From Candidatus Omnitrophota bacterium (GTDB taxonomy: Bacteria; Omnitrophota; Gorgyraeia; Duberdicusellales; Duberdicusellaceae), in NCBI GenBank assembly GCA_016932855.1, contig JAFGCB010000002.1, forward strand, positions 1 through 34,913: a DNA stretch of 34,913 nt, read 5' to 3'. Position 1 is the first letter of the stretch. The number at the start of each line of letters is the position of its first letter. A model generated the notes under the pieces. It was not told the origin of the DNA. It worked only from the letters and a program-made list of their open reading frames with translations, and did no database searches. This document shows, one piece after another, positions 13,884 through 21,032 of the stretch. Position numbers and translations under genes: made by a program.

Positions 13884-14447
13884 ATGAAAGCTAAAATAAG
13901 AAAAATCATCCTCTCGCACATAAAAGCTGTTAAAAGCGTAAATAAAGATGCCGCGATAATCGAAGCAGCGATCAAGAAGATTGCAGCCTGTCTAAAATCC
14001 GGCGGAAAACTTCTTATCTGCGGAAACGGAGGAAGCGCTGCTGATGCCCAGCACATGGCAGCGGAATTTGTGGGAAGATTTAAAAAAAACCGCAAGCCCC
14101 TGGCAGCCATCTCTCTGTCTACGGATACTTCGATATTGACTTGCCTGGGCAACGACTTCGGGTTTAAGAATATCTTCGCTAAGCAGATACAGGCCCTGGC
14201 TAAAAAAGAAGACATCTTAATTGTAATATCGACGTCGGGAAACTCTTTAAACTTAATCGAGGCGGTAAAAAAAGCAAAGGAGCTTAAAATACAAACCATA
14301 GGAATACTGGGTAAAGGCGGAGGAAGATTAAAGAATAAACTGAGCTTAAGCTTGCTGGCCAAATCCCAGGATACCCCGCGGATACAAGAAATTCACTCTT
14401 TGCTTATTCATACTATTTGCGAATTAGCTGAACTTAATTTTGCCTAA
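13884..14447 (+). CDS. gmhA: Phosphoheptose isomerase
   Basis: A 187-aa SIS-domain protein with the GmhA signature C-G-N-G-G-S-A-A-D-A-Q-H-M-A-A-E (about 46-61), S-L-S-T-D-T-S-I-L-T-C-L-G-N-D, S-T-S-G-N-S and Q-E-I-H-S-L-L-I-H near the end. It converts sedoheptulose 7-phosphate to heptose 7-phosphate for LPS inner core. ATG 13884 has a GGAG site just upstream; TTG 13875 is a less likely start. The stop codon lies inside a terminator stem. The adenylyltransferase step is encoded next (14569). Confidence 0.93.
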   Translation: MKAKIRKIILSHIKAVKSVNKDAAIIEAAIKKIAACLKSGGKLLICGNGGSAADAQHMAAEFVGRFKKNRKPLAAISLSTDTSILTCLGNDFGFKNIFAKQIQALAKKEDILIVISTSGNSLNLIEAVKKAKELKIQTIGILGKGGGRLKNKLSLSLLAKSQDTPRIQEIHSLLIHTICELAELNFA

Positions 14448-14470
14448 ATCTACCATATTTAGGCTTTTTT
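14442..14470 (+). terminator. Intrinsic terminator overlapping gmhA stop
   Basis: GCCTAAAT (14442-14449) pairs perfectly with ATTTAGGC (14457-14464) around a 7-base loop, followed by six T. The gmhA TAA is within the left arm. It marks the end of the 6116-14447 gene run. Confidence 0.88.
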
Positions 14471-14568
14471 ATTATTTAAAGGCAAATAGATAGGCGTAAG
14501 TATCAAGTATTCAAAACAAGGCACTGCGTCTAGTCTAGCGTCTTCATTTTAATACTCTTTTTTTCACA

Positions 14569-15042
14569 ATGGGCTCCAAACTCATAAAGGCTTCTCGACT
14601 CTCACCTTTAATAAAAACTTTAAAAAAGAAAAATAAAGAAATCGCCTTTACTAACGGCTGTTTTGATTTAATCCATCCCGGCCATATAAAACTCCTGAAA
14701 GAATCGAAAAAGCACGCTGATATCCTGATTTTAGGTTTAAACTCCGACCGCTCAATAAGAAAAATAAAGGGTAAAAAACGCCCTATCCTGAACCAAAAAG
14801 CAAGAATAGAAATACTCTCCGGCATAAGCTACGTAGATTATATCGTAGTCTTTCGCGAAAATACGCCTTTAAATTTAATCAGGAAAATAAAACCGGACGT
14901 CCTTATAAAAGGGGATGACTGGAAAAAAGACCAAATCGTCGGAAGAACACTGGTAGAAAAACACCGGGGCAAAGTCATAAGGATAAAGCTTAAAAAAGGA
15001 TACTCTACAAGCAAGCTTATCGAAAAAATAAAAAGAATATGA
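14569..15042 (+). CDS. rfaE2: D-glycero-beta-D-manno-heptose 1-phosphate adenylyltransferase (HldE C-terminal type)
   Basis: A 157-aa single-domain nucleotidyltransferase: F-T-N-G-C-F-D-L-I-H-P-G-H-I with HxGH at 35-38, then L-N-S-D-R-S-I, K-G-K-K-R-P-I, V-D-Y-I-V-V-F, P-D-V-L-I-K-G-D-D-W and Y-S-T-S-K-L-I. It matches the stand-alone RfaE domain II and makes ADP-heptose with GmhA in the same neighbourhood. The kinase domain (HldE I) is not here. Overlaps thiD2 by ATGA. Confidence 0.92.
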   Translation: MGSKLIKASRLSPLIKTLKKKNKEIAFTNGCFDLIHPGHIKLLKESKKHADILILGLNSDRSIRKIKGKKRPILNQKARIEILSGISYVDYIVVFRENTPLNLIRKIKPDVLIKGDDWKKDQIVGRTLVEKHRGKVIRIKLKKGYSTSKLIEKIKRI

Positions 15043-15473
15043 CTGCCAAAAATATAAATTCTCTGCTTTACCGGATGGTCGACGCCAATTACAACAGAGC
15101 AAAAGAAGCCTTGCGGGTAACGGAGGATATATTCCGATTTTGCTGGAAAGACAAAAGCCTGACCGCAAAAGCGAAGAGACTGCGCCACGCTCTGTCGAGC
15201 CCGCTTAAAAATAAACCCCTTCTTAAAAAACTGCACCTGGCCAGGGATTCGAAAAAAGATATCGGCAGAAATGTCGATAGATTAGAACTTAAAAGAAAAG
15301 ACCTAACCGATATCCTTTACGCCAATATTCAGAGAGCGAAAGAATCCGTAAGAGTCTTGGAAGAAAGTTTTAAAATAATCGACAAAAAATCTGTTTATAG
15401 ATTTAAAAGTTTAAGATATAATCTTTATTCTTTTGAAAAAGAACTGAGCTTTAGACGTTTTTCTAAAAATTAG
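15039..15473 (+). CDS. thiD2: ThiD2-type hydroxymethylpyrimidine phosphate kinase
   Basis: A 144-aa helical protein matching the ThiD2 pattern: M-V-D-A-N-Y-N-R-A-K-E-A-L-R-V-T-E-D-I-F-R-F, L-R-H-A-L, A-R-D-S-K-K-D-I-G, A-N-I-Q-R-A-K-E-S-V-R-V-L-E-E and F-K-S-L-R-Y-N-L-Y. The family, often fused in front of ThiE, is reported as a monofunctional HMP-P kinase unrelated to classical ThiD. Here it is a separate gene, followed by thiE and thiC, completing HMP-P synthesis, phosphorylation and coupling to thiazole phosphate. It overlaps the heptose gene by four bases. Confidence 0.88.
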   Translation: MTAKNINSLLYRMVDANYNRAKEALRVTEDIFRFCWKDKSLTAKAKRLRHALSSPLKNKPLLKKLHLARDSKKDIGRNVDRLELKRKDLTDILYANIQRAKESVRVLEESFKIIDKKSVYRFKSLRYNLYSFEKELSFRRFSKN

Positions 15474-15488
15474 CCGAATAAGAAAGTT

Positions 15489-16151
15489 TTGCTCTTATCT
15501 AATACGGTGAAGTCAAACGGTTTACTCTACATAATAATCGATAGGGAAACCCTTAAGAAAGCAAAGAAAAATTTAAGGAAAATAAGCAAGGAAATCCTTA
15601 AAGCCGAGCCTGATTTTATTCAACTAAGGCTAAACGGCATCTGCACAAAAATGGCCTTAAATCAGGCCCAAGAGATACATTCGATAATGAAGCATTGCCG
15701 CAAAACCAAACTGTTGATAAACGATAGAGTCGATATAGCCAAAGCAATAGGGGCAGACGGAGTTCATCTCGGAACCCAAGACCTGCCCGCTGCCTGCGCC
15801 CGGACGATTCTGGGCAAAAAAGCCATTATCGGCAAGACCGCACATAGCTTGCAAGAAGCCTTGCAATCGCTTAAAGAACCCGTGGATTATATAAGCCTTG
15901 GGCCGGCTTTTAAAACCAGACTTAAGCCTGAGCTTAAACCTCTAGGGATAAAGAAAATAAAAGAAATCGTAGAAAAGATAAAAGCCGTAAACGAAAACGC
16001 TACCCTTTTTCTGATTGGAGGAATAACTTTAAAAAATATATACTTGCTTACCGCGGCTAATATAAAGAATGTAGCTCTGGCAAGCGGCGTTCTTTTAAGC
16101 CGGAATCCGAAATCAACCATCGGCAAGCTAAAAAAAATCATCTCTAATTAA
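15489..16151 (+). CDS. thiE: Thiamine phosphate synthase
   Basis: A 220-aa TIM-barrel protein: L-L-I-N-D-R-V-D-I-A-K-A-I-G-A-D-G-V-H-L-G-T-Q-D-L-P (ThiE phosphate/Mg region), I-G-K-T-A-H-S, Y-I-S-L-G-P-A-F-K-T and a final G-G-I-T-L-K-N. It joins HMP-PP and thiazole phosphate into thiamin phosphate. The initiation codon is non-ATG: TTG at 15489 with a weak AAGAAAG site, or GTG at 15507. It starts 15 bases after thiD2 and ends one base before thiC. Confidence 0.9.
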   Translation: MLLSNTVKSNGLLYIIIDRETLKKAKKNLRKISKEILKAEPDFIQLRLNGICTKMALNQAQEIHSIMKHCRKTKLLINDRVDIAKAIGADGVHLGTQDLPAACARTILGKKAIIGKTAHSLQEALQSLKEPVDYISLGPAFKTRLKPELKPLGIKKIKEIVEKIKAVNENATLFLIGGITLKNIYLLTAANIKNVALASGVLLSRNPKSTIGKLKKIISN

Positions 16152-16152
16152 G

Positions 16153-17394
16153 ATGCAAAGCCAAATTATTAAGAAAATAGCCGAAGACGAAAATATAAGT
16201 CCGAAAGTCCTAAAAATAAAAATTGACCGCGGGAAAGCTGTCCTGGTTAAAAACAAAAAAAGAAAAATCAAGCCTCTGACTATAGGCGAAGGCCTTCGCG
16301 TCAAAGTAAACGCTAATATCGGCGCATCAACAAAGAACCCCGAAATAAAGGACGAGCTTAAAAAATTAAAAGTTGCCCAGGAAGCCGGCGCAGACTCTAT
16401 AATGGACTTAAGCGTAGGGGGTGATTTAAAAAACATAAGAAAACAAATCCTCGCTGCCTCTAAACTCATCGTCGGCACTGTTCCTATTTATGAAGCTGCC
16501 GTAAAAAGCGAAAAGAAATACGGCTCGTTTGAACGAATGACCAACCAGGATATCCTTGACGTAATAGAAGCTCAGGCTAAAGAAGGAGTGGACTTCTTTA
16601 CGATACACTCCGGCATTACTAAGAAAATAGCCAATAATAGAAAAATAACAAAGCGAAAAGGCGGAATAGTAAGCCGTGGCGGTGCCATAATCTCGCGCTG
16701 GATAATGGCCAATCAAAAAGAAAACCCTCTATATGAGTATTTTGACGACATTTTGGATATCGCCAAAAAATACGATATTGTATTAAGCCTGGGCGACGGC
16801 CTGCGGCCAGGAGCAATATCTGATTCTATGGATTTTTTTCAAGTTTCAGAGCTCTTAAATCTAGGTATCCTTACCGAAAAGGCCCGCAAGAAAAATGTAG
16901 GTATAATAATCGAAGGTCCCGGCCACGTTCCCATAGATCAAATAGAGGCGAATATCCGAATGGAAAAAGAAATATGCAAAAATGCTCCCTTTTATGTATT
17001 AGGACCCTTAGTAACCGACACTGCCCTGGGATTTGATCATATATCGTCAGCAATCGGAGGAGCCCTGGCTTCTCTTTACGGGGCGGATTTTTTATGCGTG
17101 GTTACGCCTAAAGAACACCTGGGTCACCCCAACCAGGAAGATATAAAATTGGGTGTAATCGCGGCTAGAATTGCCGCCCATTCGGTTAATTTAACCAGAA
17201 ATAAACGCCTCCGAAAGATAGACGAGGATATATCGACCTCTCGAAAAAAACGAGATTGGAAAAAACACATAAGCCTAGGCATATACCCTAAGGCGGTTGA
17301 AGGGATAACCGAAAAACTGAAATTCTCCGATGCCTGCAGCATGTGCGGAAAATATTGCTCTTTAAAGATAATGGAAGACTGCCCCCTTGTATAG
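16153..17394 (+). CDS. thiC: Phosphomethylpyrimidine synthase ThiC (short type)
   Basis: A 413-aa radical-SAM HMP-P synthase: V-N-A-N-I-G-A-S, A-D-S-I-M-D-L-S-V-G-G, R-G-G, L-G-D-G-L-R-P-G, I-I-E-G-P-G-H-V-P-I-D, Y-V-L-G-P-L-V-T-D-T-A-L-G-F-D-H-I and P-K-E-H-L-G. The C-terminal cluster motif is C-S-M-C-G-K-Y-C (C395, C398, C402), that is CX2CX3C rather than the CX2CX4C of E. coli ThiC. It also lacks the long N-terminal region of the E. coli protein, so it is the short form. No TPP riboswitch is visible upstream of this thiamin set. Its TAG stop is the start of a heptamer repeat. Confidence 0.95.
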   Translation: MQSQIIKKIAEDENISPKVLKIKIDRGKAVLVKNKKRKIKPLTIGEGLRVKVNANIGASTKNPEIKDELKKLKVAQEAGADSIMDLSVGGDLKNIRKQILAASKLIVGTVPIYEAAVKSEKKYGSFERMTNQDILDVIEAQAKEGVDFFTIHSGITKKIANNRKITKRKGGIVSRGGAIISRWIMANQKENPLYEYFDDILDIAKKYDIVLSLGDGLRPGAISDSMDFFQVSELLNLGILTEKARKKNVGIIIEGPGHVPIDQIEANIRMEKEICKNAPFYVLGPLVTDTALGFDHISSAIGGALASLYGADFLCVVTPKEHLGHPNQEDIKLGVIAARIAAHSVNLTRNKRLRKIDEDISTSRKKRDWKKHISLGIYPKAVEGITEKLKFSDACSMCGKYCSLKIMEDCPLV

Positions 17395-17484
17395 CGTATA
17401 GCGTATAGCGTATAGCGTTTAGCGTATAGAAAATAAATATTTATTTTACGTTATTCTCGAGATTATTACTAACCGCTAAACGCT
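17392..17484. repeat. TAGCGTA heptamer array, AT palindrome and inverted arm
   Basis: Five 7-base units TAGCGTA/TAGCGTT run from the thiC stop codon (17392-17426). A perfect 18-base palindrome AAAATAAATATTTATTTT follows (17430-17447). AGCGTTTAGCG (17414-17424) is then repeated in inverted form at 17474-17484, so the whole can fold as a large hairpin in front of tRNA-Gly. Confidence 0.75.
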
Positions 17485-17492
17485 GAACCAAT

Positions 17493-17563
17493 GCGGGTGT
17501 GGTTCAATGGCAGAACATTAGCTTCCCAAGCTAGTAACAGGGGTTCGATTCCCCTCACCCGCT
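17493..17563 (+). tRNA. tRNA-Gly (anticodon CCC)
   Basis: A 71-base cloverleaf: acceptor GCGGGTG pairs with CACCCGC; D arm GTTC-AATGGCA-GAAC; anticodon stem TTAGC/GCTAG with loop TTCCCAA, giving anticodon CCC; T arm AGGGG-TTCGATT-CCCCT; discriminator T. The CCA end is not encoded. It would read GGG codons. Short repeat-rich spacers flank it on both sides. Confidence 0.93.
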
Positions 17564-17569
17564 CTGTAA

Positions 17570-17645
17570 AGTGCTAAGCGCAAAGTTCCAGGTGCTAGGT
17601 AAGTAGCACCAAGCACTCTTAAATAGCACATAGAACCTGGCACAC
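17570..17645. repeat. Nested inverted repeats after tRNA-Gly
   Basis: AGTGCT (17570-17575) pairs with AGCACT (17612-17617), enclosing GTGCTA (17592-17597) paired with TAGCAC (17604-17609). A further TAGCAC (17624-17629) and a GAACCTGGCAC word, an inverted relative of TTCCAGGTGC (17586-17595), follow. No ORF is present. Confidence 0.65.
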
Positions 17646-17669
17646 GAAAATAGAGGAATAGCTAAAAAT

Positions 17670-18299
17670 ATGAAAAAGCTTAAAATTATAATATATTCAA
17701 CAGCCATCATTTTGAACTTTGGGGTATTTTGCGATGCCTCTAAGATTTTGCAAAATGAAATACAGCGTCATGTAGTAAAAAAAGGTCAAACTCTCTGGGC
17801 TATATCGAATTACTACAACGTGCCCTTAGAAGAGATTGCCGAGGAAAATAATTTAAATACAGCCAGTAAATTAAGAATTGGTCAAATCTTAAAAATACCT
17901 ATCTCTAGAAAAAAGATTAAAATGGATTTAGGCATCTTTCAATGGCCTTTAAACGGTGAGATAATCTCCCATTTTAACCAGAAGCTCCCGGATAGAATCA
18001 ACAAAGGAATCGACATCAAACCACAAGACTCTTTTTTAGTGCACGCTTCAAAAAAAGGTATAGTGGAATTCTCCAAGGCTCTGAAAGGCTACGGATACAC
18101 CATAATACTAAACCACAGCCAGGGTGTTAATACGGTATATTCAAACTTAAGCTCGTCTTTCGTAAAAGAAAAGGAATTTGTAGAAGAAAATCAACCCATA
18201 GGAAAAATAGGAAAAGACGTAAGAAAACAAGAGGCCTTCTTGCATTTTGAGATAAGAAAAGAAGATGTGCCCCTAAACCCCTTACACCATTTACCCTGA
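17670..18299 (+). CDS. LysM protein with degenerate LytM (M23) domain, NlpD/EnvC-like
   Basis: A 209-aa exported protein: signal peptide (about 1-22), one LysM domain (about 33-77: V-V-K-K-G-Q-T-L-W-A-I ... L-R-I-G-Q-I-L-K-I-P), and an M23/LytM fold (about 90-205). Active M23 peptidases need HxxxD, a Tyr-Ala-His-Leu His and HxH; here these positions carry N111 (with D115), N159 and F190 (with H192). So most zinc ligands are lost, as in NlpD and EnvC, which activate cell-wall amidases without cutting peptidoglycan. No amidase gene is adjacent. The ATPase gene starts five bases later. Confidence 0.85.
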   Translation: MKKLKIIIYSTAIILNFGVFCDASKILQNEIQRHVVKKGQTLWAISNYYNVPLEEIAEENNLNTASKLRIGQILKIPISRKKIKMDLGIFQWPLNGEIISHFNQKLPDRINKGIDIKPQDSFLVHASKKGIVEFSKALKGYGYTIILNHSQGVNTVYSNLSSSFVKEKEFVEENQPIGKIGKDVRKQEAFLHFEIRKEDVPLNPLHHLP

Positions 18300-18304
18300 A
18301 AACC

Positions 18305-19891
18305 ATGTTTTTAACCCGCGAGGAAGAATATAAGACTCTGGATAAAAGAGTAAACTCTTTTATCGAAGGCTATCGACAAAACATAGCTCTTATCGGGCCG
18401 ACCCTCTCCGGTAAAACCTATTTCATAGAGCAGTTTCTCGAAGATAAATACTTAAACGAAAAAACCCTGCCTGTTTATGCGGACTTGGAATACTTATCAT
18501 TCTCGGAGTTCGTAAGAATCATATTCACCTGCCTGCTTTTTAACTTTACAAAAAAGCAAAAAGGCAGAAGCCTGGATAACCTCGACCTTTTAATCTTAGA
18601 ATCGGAAAAGTCAATCCCAAAAACTACCGAAAAAATGAAAAATACATTAGGTCTGCTGGCCTTAAGCCAGAAAATAAATTTCGACTCGGTGACCGAAGTC
18701 CTGGATGAATTCATATCTGAAACTCAGATAAAACTCCTTCTGGTCGTGGATAATTTCACCCTACTTAAGGACTTTCCGAAAAAACTAGTTTCGGAATTCA
18801 CTAAATACATCATTGCCCAAAAAAATATTATGTTTATATTTATATCCGGCAAAATAAAAGAAGCCGAGCTTATTCTTTCACAAGAGCTTAATATCCTTTT
18901 CGGAAGCTTCGAGAAAATCTACCTGGAAAACCTTTCCCACCAAGAAGCCTTATACTGCATAGATACAAGACTTCAAGACAAGCTGGATGCAAACTCAAAA
19001 AAATTCCTGATAGAGCTAACTGACGGATTTCCTTTCTATTTGGAAATAATAATACAGGATTTACTGGATTCATCATCCGAAAAAATCGATTCCCGGCTTC
19101 TTGTAACGCGCCTGTCAAACTTACTTATTGACCCCGGGTCCTGCCTCTATCAAATATTCATGAATAAAATAAATCGTATAAAACTAAGCTTTAAAGATAA
19201 GTTTCTAATAAACCCCTTGTTGATTCTTATTGCTCAAGGCTACACAAGAAAAAAAGACCTTCTTGCTTTACTGAAAATCGACTCCCAGAACCTAAACGCC
19301 AAATTAGCTAAATTACTGGAGATAAATACACTAAATAAGAGCGGCTCCTTCTACTTCATTCCCGATAAGCTCTTTTCTTTCTGGGTATGCTCGGTATTCA
19401 AAATCGGGATTACCGCGCCGCTGATTTTCCATCAGGACCGCAAGGCTTCTATCGAAAATAAACTCCTGGCCAGGCTCGAGGAATTCAAGCAAGCCGACTC
19501 TCAGGATAATCTCCAAAGGTTTATTGACTTAGTCCACCTGTTTAAAGACGACACCGTAAAAACCGGCAAGAAATCAATATCGCTTCCTCATATAAAAAGG
19601 CTGAAAATCGTGCCTGCCCACAACGAAGAAATGAAATTCATAATAGGGGAGGCTAAAGAGTATTATCTGATATTGGCCTTCAAAGAAAATTCTCCCGAAG
19701 ATACCGATATATTGGAATTCAGTAACCGCTGCAGTTATTTTAGAAATAAACAGCCGAAAAAGATTTTTATTACTCTTAAAAAAGCGGATGTAACAGCTAA
19801 GCTGCTGGCTAAAGAAAAGCGTTTATTTTTCTGGGAAAGAGAAGACGTAAACCTTCTTTTAAGACTCTATAATCAACCCTCGATAATATAA
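18305..19891 (+). CDS. AAA/STAND-type ATPase with extra C-terminal domain, function unknown
   Basis: A 528-aa protein. Walker A is G-P-T-L-S-G-K-T at 31-38 and Walker B is L-L-L-V-V-D-N (144-150), with Asp149 and no second acidic residue. The layout resembles the archaeal-type ATPase_2 family: ATPase, then a winged-helix-like part (about 300-365), then a C-terminal alpha/beta domain (about 425-528) with I-G-E-A-K-E-Y-Y-L-I-L-A-F and K-K-I-F-I-T-L-K, reminiscent of PD-(D/E)XK-like folds seen in such ATPases. The nuclease resemblance is weak and not certain. It lies five bases after the LysM gene. Confidence 0.65.
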   Translation: MFLTREEEYKTLDKRVNSFIEGYRQNIALIGPTLSGKTYFIEQFLEDKYLNEKTLPVYADLEYLSFSEFVRIIFTCLLFNFTKKQKGRSLDNLDLLILESEKSIPKTTEKMKNTLGLLALSQKINFDSVTEVLDEFISETQIKLLLVVDNFTLLKDFPKKLVSEFTKYIIAQKNIMFIFISGKIKEAELILSQELNILFGSFEKIYLENLSHQEALYCIDTRLQDKLDANSKKFLIELTDGFPFYLEIIIQDLLDSSSEKIDSRLLVTRLSNLLIDPGSCLYQIFMNKINRIKLSFKDKFLINPLLILIAQGYTRKKDLLALLKIDSQNLNAKLAKLLEINTLNKSGSFYFIPDKLFSFWVCSVFKIGITAPLIFHQDRKASIENKLLARLEEFKQADSQDNLQRFIDLVHLFKDDTVKTGKKSISLPHIKRLKIVPAHNEEMKFIIGEAKEYYLILAFKENSPEDTDILEFSNRCSYFRNKQPKKIFITLKKADVTAKLLAKEKRLFFWEREDVNLLLRLYNQPSII

Positions 19892-19900
19892 TTGTTTTAC

Positions 19901-20020
19901 ACGGATAATCACAAATATTAAAGTAACGTATGCAAAACAGATGACCAGAGATATTCTTTTTATCTGCGATAATCCGTAAAATATGCTTTTAATATATCAT
20001 CTGCGATCATCCGCGTAAGA
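19901..20020. repeat. Degenerate ATCTGCGATAATCCG repeats
   Basis: Two direct copies of ATCTGCGATNATCCGNGTAA occur at about 19961-19980 and 20000-20018, and a diverged inverted copy (CGGATAATCACAAAT) near 19902. They fill most of the 140-base spacer before the phosphodiesterase gene. No promoter or ORF is convincing here. Confidence 0.6.
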
Positions 20021-20031
20021 GAATCTTAACA

Positions 20032-20517
20032 ATGAGAATAGTAGTATTGTCAGATACCCACATACCCATAGCCGCGCCTTGTCTGCCGAAGAAAATTATA
20101 AACGAACTAAAAAACTGCGCTTTATGTCTACATGCGGGAGACTTAGTAGATGTCAAAGTTATTGATGATATATCACAACTCGTTGAGCTAAAAGCAGTTA
20201 GAGGTAACATGGACTCTCAAGAAATAAAAAAAATTCTGCCGGAGCAACAAATCCTGACTCTTGAAGGCCTAAAAATCGGTCTTATCCATGGAAGCGGTTC
20301 ACCTTTCAACATACTGCAAAGAGTCGAAAAATCATTTAGCCAGCCCCTGGATATATATATATTCGGCCACAGCCATTCCGCCTACAATAAAGCTCACGGA
20401 AAGAAAGTTTTCTTCAATCCCGGTTCACCGACTGATAAATTCTTTGCCAAATTCAACTCCTATGGTATATTAGAACTTAAAGAAGGGCGTATCGAACGAA
20501 AAATAGTTAAATTCTAA
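20032..20517 (+). CDS. YfcE/MJ0936-type metallophosphodiesterase
   Basis: A 161-aa calcineurin-like protein with all five metal motifs: S-D-T-H (7-10), H-A-G-D, G-N-M-D, H-G-S-G and G-H-S-H, plus the N-P-G-S typical of YfcE. Family members hydrolyse phosphodiester model substrates; the natural substrate is unknown. A weak ribosome-binding site precedes the ATG. Confidence 0.9.
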   Translation: MRIVVLSDTHIPIAAPCLPKKIINELKNCALCLHAGDLVDVKVIDDISQLVELKAVRGNMDSQEIKKILPEQQILTLEGLKIGLIHGSGSPFNILQRVEKSFSQPLDIYIFGHSHSAYNKAHGKKVFFNPGSPTDKFFAKFNSYGILELKEGRIERKIVKF

Positions 20518-20554
20518 ATTTTCACTGAATAAAGGGGCAAGGGCAAAAATATAA

Positions 20555-21028
20555 ATGCGCAAACTTTGGGCTCCCTGGAGAATGGAATATATCCAAAAAC
20601 CGAAAAAAAAATCCTGCTTTTTGTGCCGGGTAATCAAAGAAAAAAAAGACAAAAATAACTTCGTAATCCTCCGAACCAAAAAAACAATATCCCTACTTAA
20701 TATCTATCCCTACAATAACGGCCACGTAATGATCGCTCCCAAAAAACACATAAAATCTCCGGACAAGCTAAGCCCCGAGGAAATAAACGAAATATTCTCC
20801 CAGGTAAAAAAAATCCTGGCTGCCCTGAAAAAATCTCTCGGGCCGTCGGGATTTAATTTAGGCCTTAATCTGGATAAAACAGCCGGCGCCGGGCTTGAAG
20901 GACACCTGCATATTCACATTGTTCCCCGCTGGCAAGGCGATACTAATTTCATGCCGATCCTCGGCAATACTAAAATCATCTCACAGAGCCTAAGCCAAAC
21001 TCACAAAGCAATAAAAAGATACCTTTGA
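20555..21028 (+). CDS. HIT family protein (Ap4A phosphorylase/hydrolase-like)
   Basis: A 157-aa protein with N-terminal L-W-A-P-W-R-M-E-Y-I, a C-F-L-C pair, N-I-Y-P-Y-N-N-G-H-V-M-I-A-P-K-K-H and the histidine triad H-L-H-I-H-I-V-P-R-W with catalytic His. Family members cleave dinucleoside polyphosphates or nucleotide conjugates. The dNTPase gene starts four bases later. Confidence 0.92.
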   Translation: MRKLWAPWRMEYIQKPKKKSCFLCRVIKEKKDKNNFVILRTKKTISLLNIYPYNNGHVMIAPKKHIKSPDKLSPEEINEIFSQVKKILAALKKSLGPSGFNLGLNLDKTAGAGLEGHLHIHIVPRWQGDTNFMPILGNTKIISQSLSQTHKAIKRYL

Positions 21029-21032
21029 TTAT

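Noticed and set aside
13832-14362. 176-codon minus-strand frame opposite gmhA
   Set aside because: Opposes the strongly supported gmhA with intact active-site motifs.
14448-14568. TPP riboswitch upstream of the thiamin genes
   Set aside because: No CTGAGA or other THI-element block found; only a terminator and AT-rich repeats are visible.
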